A DNA stretch of 64,000 nt from Alphaproteobacteria bacterium (lineage in GTDB: Bacteria; Pseudomonadota; Alphaproteobacteria; Rhizobiales; Rhizobiaceae): the NCBI GenBank assembly GCA_024742485.1, contig JANSYK010000001.1, positions 992,001 to 1,056,000 on the forward strand, given 5' to 3'. The notes below the pieces were generated by a model. The model saw only the letters and a list, made by a program, of their open reading frames with translations. It was not told the origin of the DNA and searched no databases. Positions 1 through 9,378 of the stretch are shown one piece after another. Position numbers and translations under genes: made by a program. Each line of letters starts with the position of its first letter. Positions within the stretch are counted from its first letter, which is position 1.

Positions 1-1
1 A

Positions 2-70
2 CTGAACGACATCAAGTCGCTGGAAACACTTGCCAAACCAAACGTGTTGATTGACGACCAGCTGACGTGA
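2..70 (+). CDS. C-terminal fragment of an unidentified protein
   Basis: An open frame entering from the left edge ends with a TGA stop. Only 22 residues are visible, ending in DDQLT. It is convergent with the peptidase gene that ends at 140. The fragment is too short to assign; the tail would suit a solute-binding protein, but that is a guess. The gene body lies outside the window. Confidence 0.4.
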   Translation: MNDIKSLETLAKPNVLIDDQLT

Positions 71-139
71 GTGCCCGCTCCGCACGAGACATATTCCAGT
101 TTTTCGACCGGTCACACCTCGTGCAATGCTCTGACCGAA

Positions 140-1849
140 TCAGGTCTTTGCGGCCACTCTTTGACAATCCGCAATGGCGGATTTCAGGGTCCGATTGACC
201 ATGTTGCGATTGCGGATCAGGCGGGTTGCCAGGAAACCATATTCATCAGACGTCACATCCAGCGTCGCCAGTTTCCGCGCACCATCGAGAGACGGAAATG
301 CCGGCAGCGGCATGGCCGGGTCATGGTCAAAACGATCGCCCGATGTGAAAGACAGCACGGTCAGCGCGTGCGAGACCTGCTTGATGACGGTATTGGCCAC
401 CTTGGCAGGCATGTCACGAAGACCGGCAATCGAATAAGACAGCGCATCCAGGCTGGCCATGACGGACGTTGCATCGAAATGCTGACCGGCATCCTTTTGA
501 AGCCGTTCGACCTGCAGTTTCAACTCGCTGATCTGGGCGGACAGATCGAGAGGCAGAATTCTCTCCTGTGTCAGTCCCGCCAGCGCGTGGGCATAGATCC
601 GTGTGTCCTTCTCCAGGACATCGCGGTCCGCCTTGTCGATCAAATCTTCCTCGGCATGCCACCACCAACCCATGCCACAGCCACCCACCGCGGCCCTCTG
701 TCCTTCCGGTCGATTGGACAGCAACATGAACAGTGACGGCACTCCAACGCCCCAGAAGGATTGATCCCCGGCACGCATCGGGCGGGTGATTTCTGGGGTC
801 TGCCCTGCTATGTCCTCGACCGCCTTCGTGACCAGCGCCGCTGTTTCCGGTACCGCGGTCACCTCCGAATAGTCGGTCGCACCGAGAGAGCCCGGCGAGT
901 CGATGTTGATATAAGCGACACAGTGGGAATCCAGCTCGTCCCAATGATGGTCCGCATACCAGGCCGAGCCCGAATACCGGCCAGTTGAATGACCGACCCA
1001 CCAGGCAATGCGCACGCCGCGATGCAACAGATCCTGGTGCTTTGCGAGCAGGCGTGCCAATTCCAGGCAGGACACATTGCCGGTCGCATTGTCTGTGGCT
1101 CCGTAGTGCCAGGAATCGATATGGCCGGCGACCAGCACAAAATCATCATCCGTACCGGCAATTTCGGTCACCGGCATCCTGACCGTCCGCCATGCGGTTT
1201 CGGTGACCGAATGGAGCGTGGCATGGACGGTCTGCTCTTTCAGCGCCGCACGCAAGCGCAGCCCGTCATTGTGCTTGATGGAAATAATGGGAAAATTGGG
1301 AATATTGCCGGCGGTTTCAGGTGTCGGCGTACCCCAGACCGGCGTCACGATCCCCTCGTGGATGACATCCTCGTCGCTGGGCCACATGTGGATATATCCG
1401 ACCGCACCAGCCTTCATGGCCGCCAGCATCGAGCCGCGTGAGCCGCTTTCACTCAGCACGATCCTGCCGCCAACCGTCTCCGGGCTGATCAGATTGACGG
1501 CATTGTCTGCCTCGAACAGGTTCTTTCCGCCCTTGATGTACACCAGCTCACCCGAAATGCCCTGAGCCGGCGTATTGGCGCTAAACGCTCGGGTTTTGGC
1601 GGAAATTGCAGTCGGCTTGCTGCCAAGCTCCACTTCCAGGCCACCGGAAACGGGATGGGAGATATAGGCGCGATACTCGTGCATCGTCACCGATAGCCCA
1701 TAGGACTCCAGCACCGACCGGATGTAGTCCACAGCCGCATATTCACCCTCGGTTCCGGTCGTACGGTCCCATTCGCACAGCTTCTCCAGGTGCAGCCACA
1801 TCTCGTCAACGGATACTTCGGACATCAATTTGTCTTGCAGGGTGTTCAT
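140..1849 (-). CDS. M28-family zinc peptidase-like protein with altered catalytic motif
   Basis: This 569-residue protein resembles M28 aminopeptidases/carboxypeptidases with a PA-type insert. The start ATG at 1849 is preceded by AAGAGA at good spacing; a longer frame to 2020 lacks such a site and would run into the divergent gene. Metal-ligand motifs of the family are visible: AGHIDSW, ATDNATGN, NIDSPG and a late WWHAEED. At the position where M28 enzymes carry the Glu-Glu pair (general base plus metal ligand) it reads WWVGHSTGRYSGS, so both glutamates seem to be missing. It may be a divergent subgroup or a non-peptidase. No signal peptide is evident. It is divergent from an alpha/beta hydrolase gene with 169 bp between them. 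Confidence 0.8.
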   Translation of the reverse strand: MNTLQDKLMSEVSVDEMWLHLEKLCEWDRTTGTEGEYAAVDYIRSVLESYGLSVTMHEYRAYISHPVSGGLEVELGSKPTAISAKTRAFSANTPAQGISGELVYIKGGKNLFEADNAVNLISPETVGGRIVLSESGSRGSMLAAMKAGAVGYIHMWPSDEDVIHEGIVTPVWGTPTPETAGNIPNFPIISIKHNDGLRLRAALKEQTVHATLHSVTETAWRTVRMPVTEIAGTDDDFVLVAGHIDSWHYGATDNATGNVSCLELARLLAKHQDLLHRGVRIAWWVGHSTGRYSGSAWYADHHWDELDSHCVAYINIDSPGSLGATDYSEVTAVPETAALVTKAVEDIAGQTPEITRPMRAGDQSFWGVGVPSLFMLLSNRPEGQRAAVGGCGMGWWWHAEEDLIDKADRDVLEKDTRIYAHALAGLTQERILPLDLSAQISELKLQVERLQKDAGQHFDATSVMASLDALSYSIAGLRDMPAKVANTVIKQVSHALTVLSFTSGDRFDHDPAMPLPAFPSLDGARKLATLDVTSDEYGFLATRLIRNRNMVNRTLKSAIADCQRVAAKT

Positions 1850-2018
1850 GCGATTCTCTTCGAGGCTGGTTGGGTTGGGTGATGGCTCCTCCTCTAACAC
1901 GGCTGCTGGATCGACCGCTATGCAATCGGGTCCGGAAATTCTTGCAAAGATGTCGGGAACCGGATTATTGGAGCCGTGCGGCCGTAGCTCCATTGCGGCA
2001 CTGTTTGAGGAAGAGTCC

Positions 2019-2849
2019 ATGCCGTTCGCAACGATTGGGGAAAATGAGCTGTCTTACAGCTTCAACGGTGCAAAAGCCCGCAGGGATGGAGTGTCCGTTG
2101 TCCTTGTCCATGGGGCCGGCGGAAAAAAACAGGATTGGCATGCAACCTGGCGCAGCGCCAGCAACAAGATGCAGGGCATGGGCCTCACCGCAAGATCCGA
2201 AGGCCGGCAACTTGAAAAATATCCCATCTATGCGATCGACCTTCCCGGTCACGGGCGATCAACCGGCCAGAGCCACACCCATGTCGAAGCCTATGCCGAC
2301 GCCATTGCGTCGTTCCTTGAGGCAATGGACCTTCAACGGGTTGTTCTCGTGGGACATTCAATGGGCGCAGCCATTGCGTTGACCCTGGCGGTGACATCCA
2401 ATCCCCGCCTTGCCGGTATCGCGCTGATCGGCGGGTCAGGCCGGCTGATCGTCAGTGACGCGATTCTGGACGGGCTGCAAACCAGCTTCGAGCCGACGGT
2501 GGACGCCATCGTCAAATACTCCTGGCACAGGGACACAAGTGCGTTTTTCAAAAAGGAAGGCCGACAACACCTGCTCGAGGCGGGATCCGGTGTCGTTTAC
2601 AATGATTTTCTGGCCTGTAGCCGGTTCGACCTGTCGGATCGGCTCTCGGAAATCACCATTCCGGTCCTCGTCATGGCAGCCGAACAGGACAGGATGGTTC
2701 CACTCGAAGACAGTCGCACCATGGCCTCGGCCTTCAAGTTCGGCACATTCGCAGAACTGCAGGACTGCGGCCACTACATGCATGTTGAAAAGCCACGTGA
2801 GGCAGCTGGTGTTCTGGTATCGTTTCTGGAAAACGGGTTGGTTGAATAG
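2019..2849 (+). CDS. alpha/beta hydrolase
   Basis: This 276-residue protein has the alpha/beta hydrolase fold. The oxyanion region is VLVHGAGGKKQDW, the nucleophile elbow is VGHSMG, the acid lies in AEQDRMVP and the catalytic histidine in DCGHYMHVEKP. The start ATG at 2019 follows GAGGAAGAG. The substrate is unknown; esterase, lactonase or C-C hydrolase activity would all fit the fold. It is transcribed divergently from the M28-like peptidase, so the two may share a promoter region and a pathway. It is convergent with the AEC carrier gene. Confidence 0.8.
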   Translation: MPFATIGENELSYSFNGAKARRDGVSVVLVHGAGGKKQDWHATWRSASNKMQGMGLTARSEGRQLEKYPIYAIDLPGHGRSTGQSHTHVEAYADAIASFLEAMDLQRVVLVGHSMGAAIALTLAVTSNPRLAGIALIGGSGRLIVSDAILDGLQTSFEPTVDAIVKYSWHRDTSAFFKKEGRQHLLEAGSGVVYNDFLACSRFDLSDRLSEITIPVLVMAAEQDRMVPLEDSRTMASAFKFGTFAELQDCGHYMHVEKPREAAGVLVSFLENGLVE

Positions 2850-2964
2850 CGCGCACGTTCGAAACACGGCCCGAAGGACCATTCAGCACGTCACAGAGCC
2901 ATCCAGGCGGGTCAATGCGATGTCGAAAGCCGGCATCAGGTCAGTTTTCAACCATCATCACCGA

Positions 2965-3852
2965 TTATGCCGCAATTGCGTAGGCCGCCCATAAGATGAT
3001 CGGCAAGACCAGAAATGTCAGCAGGGTCGACACCACCACTGCACCCGCTACGCGCTGGGCATCGGGACGGTAGCGTTCCGCAAAGACATAATTGACGATC
3101 GCTGACGGCATCATGGCCAATATGAAGACCGTGCCCGCTTCCACCCCTGTTAGCGACAGCAGGGTGATGACAATCAGACCGGTTGGCAATCCGATTCCCA
3201 ATCGTGCCACTGCTATGATGACGGCGGGTTTCAAATCGGAAATCTTCAGACGCGCCAACGATGAACCGAGCAGAATCAGCATGGCCGGGATCATCATGCC
3301 ACCCAACAGTTCCGTCGTCGTTGCAAGGACGGTTGGCACGGTAAGCCCGGTTGCCATGACCAGGCAGACCAAAAGCACCGAATAGACCAGAGGCTGGTTG
3401 GTCAGATAGCGCAACCGGTACTGACCCGACGAGATTGATGCTCCAATGGTATATTGCAAAAGGGCGACGACAAAGAAGTATGAGACAGCCACCGCAAGGC
3501 CCGTATCTCCGAATGCCAGCAATGCCAGAGGCAAACCCATATTGCCGGAGTTCGGCATGATCAGGCTCGGCAGAAACGTGCGATAGGGCAAGTTGGTCAG
3601 ACGCAATACAACCAGTCCAAAGACCGATGCAGTGGCAACACACAAAACGGCGGCGGCAGCCATCAACAGGATTGTCGAGCTGTCGATCGCGAGCGATGTC
3701 AGCGTTGAAAAGACCAGGCATGGTGTCGCGACAAGCAACACCATCGAGCTGATGGTTGGGGTATCAAGCGTCAGTTTTGACCGACCCAGAATATATCCAA
3801 TCAACGTCATCAGGATGATCGGGCCAATGACGTTGAAAATCTGACCGTACAT
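2965..3852 (-). CDS. AEC-family (auxin efflux carrier-like) transporter
   Basis: This 295-residue membrane protein has about ten hydrophobic segments, starting with an N-terminal helix around FNVIGPIILMTLIGYILG. The repeated half-structure and the PNSGNMGLPLALLAFG motif, with its conserved Asn-Gly break, are typical of AEC carriers such as MdcF/YwkB-type malonate or malate permeases. The substrate cannot be read from sequence. The MarR-family gene upstream is on the same strand, 165 bp away, so the two could be cotranscribed or the carrier could have its own promoter in that gap. Confidence 0.85.
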   Translation of the reverse strand: MYGQIFNVIGPIILMTLIGYILGRSKLTLDTPTISSMVLLVATPCLVFSTLTSLAIDSSTILLMAAAAVLCVATASVFGLVVLRLTNLPYRTFLPSLIMPNSGNMGLPLALLAFGDTGLAVAVSYFFVVALLQYTIGASISSGQYRLRYLTNQPLVYSVLLVCLVMATGLTVPTVLATTTELLGGMMIPAMLILLGSSLARLKISDLKPAVIIAVARLGIGLPTGLIVITLLSLTGVEAGTVFILAMMPSAIVNYVFAERYRPDAQRVAGAVVVSTLLTFLVLPIILWAAYAIAA

Positions 3853-4017
3853 TCACCTGTCCTGATTCATCGGTCGTCCGATTGCCGGCGGTTCACCCAC
3901 CGCACCAATCCGGCATTGAAGGCTGATTCCCCGTTCACCACTATGGCACTTATTCCACCTCGTGAACGATGAAGTCAGCAGCTTTTCAGTGTTTTGTAAG
4001 GAATTGTCCGGGCAGCG

Positions 4018-4464
4018 CTACAGCCGCATCAACGTGGCACTTTCTCCCTCGGTCAACAGGTCGATGGTCTGCATGAAATCCGCGTAGGCACGTTCCCCGA
4101 GTTTTTTGGAAAAATGCGCGTTCAATTCCTGGACCAGAACATGGCAGACCCGCATCTTGCCCTTGCCTTCCTCTGTCAGGCGAATTTGGGTGGAACGTCC
4201 ATCCCCTTCCGTTCCATGACGCACCAGAAGACCGCGGGCCTCCATGGTTTTCAACAACCGCGAAATTGCCGGACGCGCAATGCCGATATAGCCGGCAAGC
4301 GCAGACGGAGTGGTAACCCCCTCCATGCCAACACCCCTGAGCACGCACCACATGAGGCGTGTAATCCCATGCTCCCCGATTTGTTCCTCCAGACGCGCCT
4401 CCATGAGACGGGCTAGCCGTGTGACCTTGTAACCGATGCGATTGTGCAATTGGTAATCGTCCAT
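4018..4464 (-). CDS. MarR-family transcriptional regulator
   Basis: This 148-residue protein has a winged helix-turn-helix of the MarR type: ITRLMWCVLRGVG, then TPSALAGYIGIARPAISRLLKTMEARGLLVR, then the wing DGRSTQIRLTEEG. The ATG at 4464 follows AAGAGG with good spacing; an upstream extension in the same frame lacks a ribosome site. It is divergent from the TRAP operon beginning at 4588, which makes it the likely regulator of that operon. The effector is unknown. Confidence 0.88.
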   Translation of the reverse strand: MDDYQLHNRIGYKVTRLARLMEARLEEQIGEHGITRLMWCVLRGVGMEGVTTPSALAGYIGIARPAISRLLKTMEARGLLVRHGTEGDGRSTQIRLTEEGKGKMRVCHVLVQELNAHFSKKLGERAYADFMQTIDLLTEGESATLMRL

Positions 4465-4527
4465 CACGTCCTCTTTTCCCACGCAAACAATTCTGTTGAC
4501 ACTCCCTGCCCCAATGCGGATGATCTG

Positions 4528-4542
4528 GTTAACATAGATAAC
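4528..4542. promoter_or_regulatory. possible MarR operator in divergent promoter
   Basis: The sequence GTTAACATAGATAAC has GTTA/TAAC inverted arms with a 7-bp centre. It lies in the 123-bp gap between the MarR gene and dctP, and a TTGACA box lies nearby at 4496-4501. The arms are short, so this is only a candidate. Confidence 0.3.
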
Positions 4543-4587
4543 TATTTCGCTTGACGACACAAATTCCGTGATCTGGGAGGTTACATC

Positions 4588-5607
4588 ATGGGGTATCTCA
4601 ACCGCTCGAAACATTCACTTATTGCCATGGCCACAGCAATGGTCATAGCGGCTTTCCTTGTGCCGGTTCAGGCAGACGCCGATCAGCTGAAGGCCGCACA
4701 TTTCATGCCGCCCATGCATCCGATGGACCGCGGCGTCATGACACCGCTCGCCGAGGAGCTCAATGCTGCCACGGATGGTGCACTGACCATACGCATCTAT
4801 CCCTCCGGTGAACTCGGCAAGGGGCCGGTCCAGCAATATAAACGCGTTGTCACCGGTGTTGCCGACATTGCCTTCGGCATACCTGCCTATACGGCAACCC
4901 AGTTTCCGAAAACCGTGATGATCCACATGCCTGGACTTTTCGACAGCGGTGAAGCAGCCACGAATGCGCTTTGGGACAATCTCGACGCGATCAGCGACGA
5001 ATATGGCGAAACCAAACTGCTCGGCCTCTGGGCCAACAACCCATCTGTCCTGATCAGCCGCGAAAAGCCGGTTCGCACCCTGGCCGATGTCAAGGGCATG
5101 AAAATCCGCACACCGAACCCTGTAATGGCCGAAGTGGTTGAAGCCTGGGGTGGTATTCCGGTCTCCATGCCGACCCCGGAAATCTACAATGCAATGAATA
5201 CCGGCGTGATCGATGCAGTGATCATCGGACCATCCGGCATCCGTTCCTACAAGTTGAACGAGATCGGCAAACACGCCACCGTCAATATCCCTTCCGCTGT
5301 CGACAGTTTCTATCTGCTGATGAACAAGCAGAGCTGGGAGGGATTGAGCGACGAACACAAGGCAAAGCTCGATGAGTTGACCGGCCGCGACCTCAGCCTG
5401 CGTGGCGCCAAGGCGTTTTATGCAGCCGGTCAGGCTGGCCTTAAGCTCGCCAAGGACAGCGGCATCGAGATCATCGAGATCGATGCCGCGGCAGATGCAG
5501 AATTCCGTTCTGCCATGGCCGACGCTCTCGCTGCACTGGTGGAAAAGACATCCAAGGAAACCGGCACGGACGCCAGCAAAATCATCGCCGGGTTCTCCGG
5601 AAAGTAA
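4588..5607 (+). CDS. dctP: TRAP transporter substrate-binding protein (DctP family)
   Basis: This 339-residue periplasmic protein has a clear Sec leader (about residues 1-31, ending VPVQADA). The DctP-family hallmark is IYPSGELGKGPVQQYKRVVTG, followed by a MKIRTPNP segment in which the Arg normally salt-bridges the substrate carboxylate. The start follows GGGAGG. It opens a dctP-dctQ-dctM-gst operon with almost no gaps, so it captures an organic acid in the periplasm for the QM permease. The ligand cannot be named from sequence. Confidence 0.92.
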   Translation: MGYLNRSKHSLIAMATAMVIAAFLVPVQADADQLKAAHFMPPMHPMDRGVMTPLAEELNAATDGALTIRIYPSGELGKGPVQQYKRVVTGVADIAFGIPAYTATQFPKTVMIHMPGLFDSGEAATNALWDNLDAISDEYGETKLLGLWANNPSVLISREKPVRTLADVKGMKIRTPNPVMAEVVEAWGGIPVSMPTPEIYNAMNTGVIDAVIIGPSGIRSYKLNEIGKHATVNIPSAVDSFYLLMNKQSWEGLSDEHKAKLDELTGRDLSLRGAKAFYAAGQAGLKLAKDSGIEIIEIDAAADAEFRSAMADALAALVEKTSKETGTDASKIIAGFSGK

Positions 5608-5611
5608 CGAC

Positions 5612-6118
5612 GTGCAGAACGCGCGAGACGGCGCAGCCAGCCAGCCGGAAGGGACCGGCGGCTGGCAGCGGTGGATTGAGGCACCGCTGATTGCCTGCGG
5701 AGCGGTGACCATTTTCGGGATGATGTTTCTGTCGGTCACCGACGCCGTGCTGCGATCCTTCTTCGATCGCCCGATTTTCGGCGCGAACGACTATACGCAG
5801 ATCATCTTGTCCATTGCGGTTTCGATCAGCATGCCATTATGCGTTCTGGCCGGACGTGTCATCGCCATCGATACGCTGGTCGCCAGATTGCCGGATTCCG
5901 CATTTCGCATCGTCGCCTGGCTGGTGTCCGTTGCGGGTGCGGTGATGCTCGGCTATCTGTCCTGGCGGGCATTTCTCAATGCACAGGAAGCCGCCCGTTT
6001 TGCCGAGACCACATTGCTGCTGCAACTTCCCCTTGGCATCTCCTACTATGCGATCTCCGCCGGCGCCGCGCTTTCCTGCGTCCTGTTGATCGTCGAAAGA
6101 ATACGCGATGAGCGGTGA
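5612..6118 (+). CDS. dctQ: TRAP transporter small permease (DctQ)
   Basis: This 168-residue protein has four membrane segments, beginning with LIACGAVTIFGMMFLSVTDAVLR, and the DctQ-type FGANDYTQIILSIAVSISMP segment. No ATG precedes the first membrane helix, and the GTG at 5612, four bases after the dctP stop, gives a normal-length product, so GTG is chosen. The 3' end overlaps dctM by 11 bp, which implies translational coupling. It forms the membrane unit with DctM. Confidence 0.85.
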   Translation: MQNARDGAASQPEGTGGWQRWIEAPLIACGAVTIFGMMFLSVTDAVLRSFFDRPIFGANDYTQIILSIAVSISMPLCVLAGRVIAIDTLVARLPDSAFRIVAWLVSVAGAVMLGYLSWRAFLNAQEAARFAETTLLLQLPLGISYYAISAGAALSCVLLIVERIRDER

Positions 6119-7412
6119 AATCCTGGGGATTGTCGGTTTCGGCGCCCTTTTCGTCATGCTGGCTGCCGGTACGCCGGTGGCTGTGGCACTGCTGATCGTG
6201 GGCTTCGTCGGAACGATATTGCTGTCCGGATTTCAGGCCGCTGCCTACACGTTGAGCGGCCAGGTGTTTGCGACCGTTACGATCTATGAGCTGTCGATCA
6301 TTCCTCTCTTCATCCTGATGGGCAATCTGGCGTCGGCTGCCGGCCTCAGCCGCGACCTGTTCGATGCGGCCTACCGGCTGATCGGTCACCTGCGCGGCGG
6401 ACTGGCCGCCGCGACGATCCTCGGCTGCGCCGGATTTGCCGCGCTCTCTGGATCATCCATCGCCTCCGCCGTGACAATGGGAAAGGTCGCCTATCCGGAA
6501 ATGCGGCGATACAATTACGGCGCGCGCCTCGCGACCGGATCGATCGCCGCTGGCGGCACGCTGGGTATTCTGATCCCACCGTCTACGGGCTTCGTCATCT
6601 ATGCCGTACTGACCGAGGAATCCATTGGCCGCCTGTTCATGGCGGGCGTGCTACCGGGTCTCCTTCTGACCTCCCTCTTCCTGGTCGCCATCGCACTTGT
6701 CACGCTGATCAGTCCCGAAGAAGGGCCAAGGGGGCCGAGCTTCGACTGGCGGCAGAAGCTGTCCGCCGTTTTCCGGGCAACCGGGATCGTGACCATTATT
6801 CTGATCACCATTGGTGGCATTTACACCGGGTTCTTCACGCCGGTCGAAGCCGCTGGTGTCGGTGCCTTCTTTGCGCTTTGCATGTTGGTCCTCCGGGGCA
6901 AATGTACATTGCCCACCCTGTGGCAGGTCAGCGCCGAAACGCTGCGAACGACGGGAATGGCATTCTTCATTTTGATGGGCGCCAATGTCTTTGCCCCATT
7001 TGTCGCCCTTTCCCATTTGCCGGCGACAATCGCTGACGGCATGACCGGCCTGGCGCTCGGCACCTATGGAACCTTGGCCGTCATCCTGTTGGGCTACGTT
7101 ATCCTCGGCATGTTTATCGAGGGACTTTCACTGCTGGTGATCACGCTGCCAATCGTCTTCCCGCTGATTGTCGGGCTTGGCTTTGACCCGATCTGGCTGG
7201 GTGTCATCATGGTCATTGTGCTCGAAATGGGCCTGATCTCGCCGCCCATCGGTGTGAATGTCTTTGTCGTCAAGAGCATCGTGCCCGATGTGAAAATGGA
7301 AACGATCTTTGCCGGGATCATGCCTTTCTGGCTTTCGATGGTCATTGCCCTGGCCATCCTTGTCGCTGTGCCCGATATTGCGTTGTATCTGCCAAACGCC
7401 ATGTTCGATTGA
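6108..7412 (+). CDS. dctM: TRAP transporter large permease (DctM)
   Basis: This 434-residue protein has the normal DctM length and about 12 membrane segments. Family motifs include IIPLFILMGNLASAAGLSRDL, AGGTLGILIPPSTGFVIY and EMGLISPPIGVNVFVVK. It is the sodium-coupled transport subunit for the substrate held by DctP. The gene overlaps dctQ and is followed after 6 bp by a glutathione-transferase gene. Confidence 0.93.
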   Translation: MSGEILGIVGFGALFVMLAAGTPVAVALLIVGFVGTILLSGFQAAAYTLSGQVFATVTIYELSIIPLFILMGNLASAAGLSRDLFDAAYRLIGHLRGGLAAATILGCAGFAALSGSSIASAVTMGKVAYPEMRRYNYGARLATGSIAAGGTLGILIPPSTGFVIYAVLTEESIGRLFMAGVLPGLLLTSLFLVAIALVTLISPEEGPRGPSFDWRQKLSAVFRATGIVTIILITIGGIYTGFFTPVEAAGVGAFFALCMLVLRGKCTLPTLWQVSAETLRTTGMAFFILMGANVFAPFVALSHLPATIADGMTGLALGTYGTLAVILLGYVILGMFIEGLSLLVITLPIVFPLIVGLGFDPIWLGVIMVIVLEMGLISPPIGVNVFVVKSIVPDVKMETIFAGIMPFWLSMVIALAILVAVPDIALYLPNAMFD

Positions 7413-7418
7413 CCGGCC

Positions 7419-8111
7419 ATGATTACGCTCCACGGATTCGACACTGCGAACACGATCAAAGTCGCCTTGCTTCTGGAGGAGTTGGGGGTCGAATACACAG
7501 TTGAACCGGTCAACATCCGGACCGGTGCCAACAGAACATCGGCATTTCTTGCCGTCAACCCGATGGGCAAAGTTCCGGTCATCGTAGATCGGAGCAACCC
7601 GAAGGCTCCGGTGACCGTGTCGGAATCCGCTGCAATTCTGATCTATCTGGCCGAGAAATATGACGCCTTTCTTGCCTCGGATGGTCCGCAGCGTGCCGCT
7701 TCGCTGCAATGGCTGATGTTTCAGGCCGCGTCCTGCGGCCCGATCTTCGGGCAGAATGAATATTGGCGGCACCTTGCGCCGGAGAAAAACGACGCCGCCG
7801 TCGAACACTATGCCGACATCTCATTGCACCTCCTGGACGCACTGAATGCGCATCTGGCAAACAACGGCTGGTTCGCCGGAGACGATTACACCATCGCGGA
7901 CATGGCCCATTTCGGCTGGATGGTGCGACGACACAAGGCCGGACTGCACATTGCAGAACGGCGGCATCTCAGGCGCTGGTTCAATGCGGTCAGCGATCGG
8001 CCTGCGGCACACCGCGCGCTGGATCTGTTGAACGGCCTGCCCGGTGCCGGGGGAACGAAACATCCGGGAAATTCCAGACCCATCGGAATCGGAAACCGTG
8101 AAGCGACCTAG
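7419..8111 (+). CDS. glutathione S-transferase family protein
   Basis: This 230-residue protein has an N-terminal thioredoxin-like domain (residues 1-80) with the NPMGKVPVIVD cis-Pro motif and SESAAILIYLAEKY, followed by an all-helical C-terminal domain with DDYTIADMAHFGW, the GST N-capping region. It resembles the YfcG/Nu-class group. It is the last gene of the TRAP operon, so it may act on the imported compound or protect against a toxic product. Its 3' end overlaps the convergent DUF1801 gene by 4 bp. Confidence 0.85.
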   Translation: MITLHGFDTANTIKVALLLEELGVEYTVEPVNIRTGANRTSAFLAVNPMGKVPVIVDRSNPKAPVTVSESAAILIYLAEKYDAFLASDGPQRAASLQWLMFQAASCGPIFGQNEYWRHLAPEKNDAAVEHYADISLHLLDALNAHLANNGWFAGDDYTIADMAHFGWMVRRHKAGLHIAERRHLRRWFNAVSDRPAAHRALDLLNGLPGAGGTKHPGNSRPIGIGNREAT

Positions 8112-8521
8112 GATCGTTTTCGCTTGTGATAGGTCAGCGCCAGCGCAATGCAGTGTGACAGCTCATCCCTGGGCAAACCAATGTCGTCCCTGATCACCAT
8201 CGCCCGGTTTCCCTCAAAATCGAAGAGCTGCGGATAGAGTTCCTGAAACTGTGAGACAAGGCTGGTCTGGCAATGACAGAAGAGGGCCGGCCGCCCCGAC
8301 TTGCTGATGCCGAGGCGGATTGTGCTGCCGGATTTTGGCCTGACGGTCAGATAGCTCGGCTGGCCCCATTTCAGGGTTTCGACAAGCTCACCCGTCTCGT
8401 CAGTTTTCATCGCGGTGTCAAACACCAGATCCCGCATTTCCAGCAATACCGGTCTGACATCCTCCGACATGGCGTCGAAAACCGCCTTCACATCGTCGGT
8501 CATGGAAACCGGCTGCGTCAT
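8108..8521 (-). CDS. DUF1801 domain protein (YdhG/iron-chaperone-like)
   Basis: This 137-residue protein spans one DUF1801 domain, a CyaY-like fold found in small single-domain bacterial proteins. Visible signatures are VFDAMSEDVRPVLLEMRDLVFDTA and LKWGQPSYLTVRPKSGSTIRLG. The ATG at 8521 overlaps the stop of the AraC/GyrI gene (ATGA), so the two are translationally coupled. The biochemical role of the family is poorly defined, and an iron-related role is only a database-style inference. Confidence 0.8.
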   Translation of the reverse strand: MTQPVSMTDDVKAVFDAMSEDVRPVLLEMRDLVFDTAMKTDETGELVETLKWGQPSYLTVRPKSGSTIRLGISKSGRPALFCHCQTSLVSQFQELYPQLFDFEGNRAMVIRDDIGLPRDELSHCIALALTYHKRKRS

Positions 8522-9378
8522 GGTTGGGTCTCCAGCGGCAAGCAAATGTCGGTCAGCAGGTCCGTCGGTATGACGTCCTGCGGACTGTTGAGATACATTT
8601 CAACTGTCGGAGCATGGGCCGCCTCGCGGCCGGACGTCGGCAGCCAGGTCCCGTAGAGCCATTGATAGGCATCTTTCATGTCGGCATAGGGCCCTCGGTA
8701 ACGCAACCGCGCATAAGGACCACCACGAACAAGGGTGTCCTGCAGCGGCGGTTCCAGAACAACGGGTTCTTTTACCGGCACGCAAGCAGCAGAACGCAAT
8801 GACTCTTCATCAATGGCGTCCGGATCACCAAAAAACTGTGCCATCATCCGCGGATTGTCAGGAAGCAGCTCCCGCTCCGCCAGCGTACCAAACAGTTTCG
8901 CCATCGCCTGATCGATCTTCATGAATGACCCGATATGGGCCACACTTGCACAGCGCACCGGCGGCAGGTCCTCTATCACCACTTCAAAGCGCCCCGTATC
9001 CTGCTCTGCGCGGGCAGCCTTGTATGCCGCATGACTGCCATGTTTTCGATAGTCGGCAGGTGCCTGTCCATAGACACCCTTGAAGGCACGGCCAAAGGAC
9101 TCGACCGTGCTGTATCCGGCCCGTTGTGCGACCTCACCGATGGCCAGGTCCGAATTCGCCAGCCGGTCAGCTGCCCGATCCAGGCGCAACCGCTTCAGGG
9201 TTGCTGAAACCGTTTCACCCTGCATGGCTTTGTAGATGCGGTGCCAATGATACGGCGAAAGACAGGCGATCTCCGCAAGATCCTCATGATTGAGGTCGCT
9301 TTCGAGATTTGCATAGAGATGATCGACCACCCTGTTGAGGCGGCTCTGGTAACTGTTGACTGACCCTGCTTTGGGCAT
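8518..9378 (-). CDS. AraC-family regulator with GyrI-like effector domain
   Basis: This 286-residue protein has an N-terminal AraC double helix-turn-helix (about residues 10-105, with LAEIACLSPYHWHRIYKAM and GYSTVESFGRAFKGVYGQAP). A GyrI-like/SHV ligand-binding domain follows at about residues 130-285, with GGPYARLRYRGPYADMKDAYQ. This N-HTH plus C-GyrI order is that of Rob/SbmC-type multidrug-sensing activators. The ATG at 9378 follows GGAG at 6 bp; a GTG eight codons upstream is an alternative. It is coupled to the downstream DUF1801 gene. Confidence 0.85.
   Translation of the reverse strand: MPKAGSVNSYQSRLNRVVDHLYANLESDLNHEDLAEIACLSPYHWHRIYKAMQGETVSATLKRLRLDRAADRLANSDLAIGEVAQRAGYSTVESFGRAFKGVYGQAPADYRKHGSHAAYKAARAEQDTGRFEVVIEDLPPVRCASVAHIGSFMKIDQAMAKLFGTLAERELLPDNPRMMAQFFGDPDAIDEESLRSAACVPVKEPVVLEPPLQDTLVRGGPYARLRYRGPYADMKDAYQWLYGTWLPTSGREAAHAPTVEMYLNSPQDVIPTDLLTDICLPLETQP

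Noticed and set aside
4615-5739. Long open frame of 374 codons on the minus strand opposite dctP
   Set aside because: It has no recognisable domain, no ribosome site, and lies fully antisense to a clear DctP gene with strong family motifs. It is a shadow frame of high-GC coding sequence.
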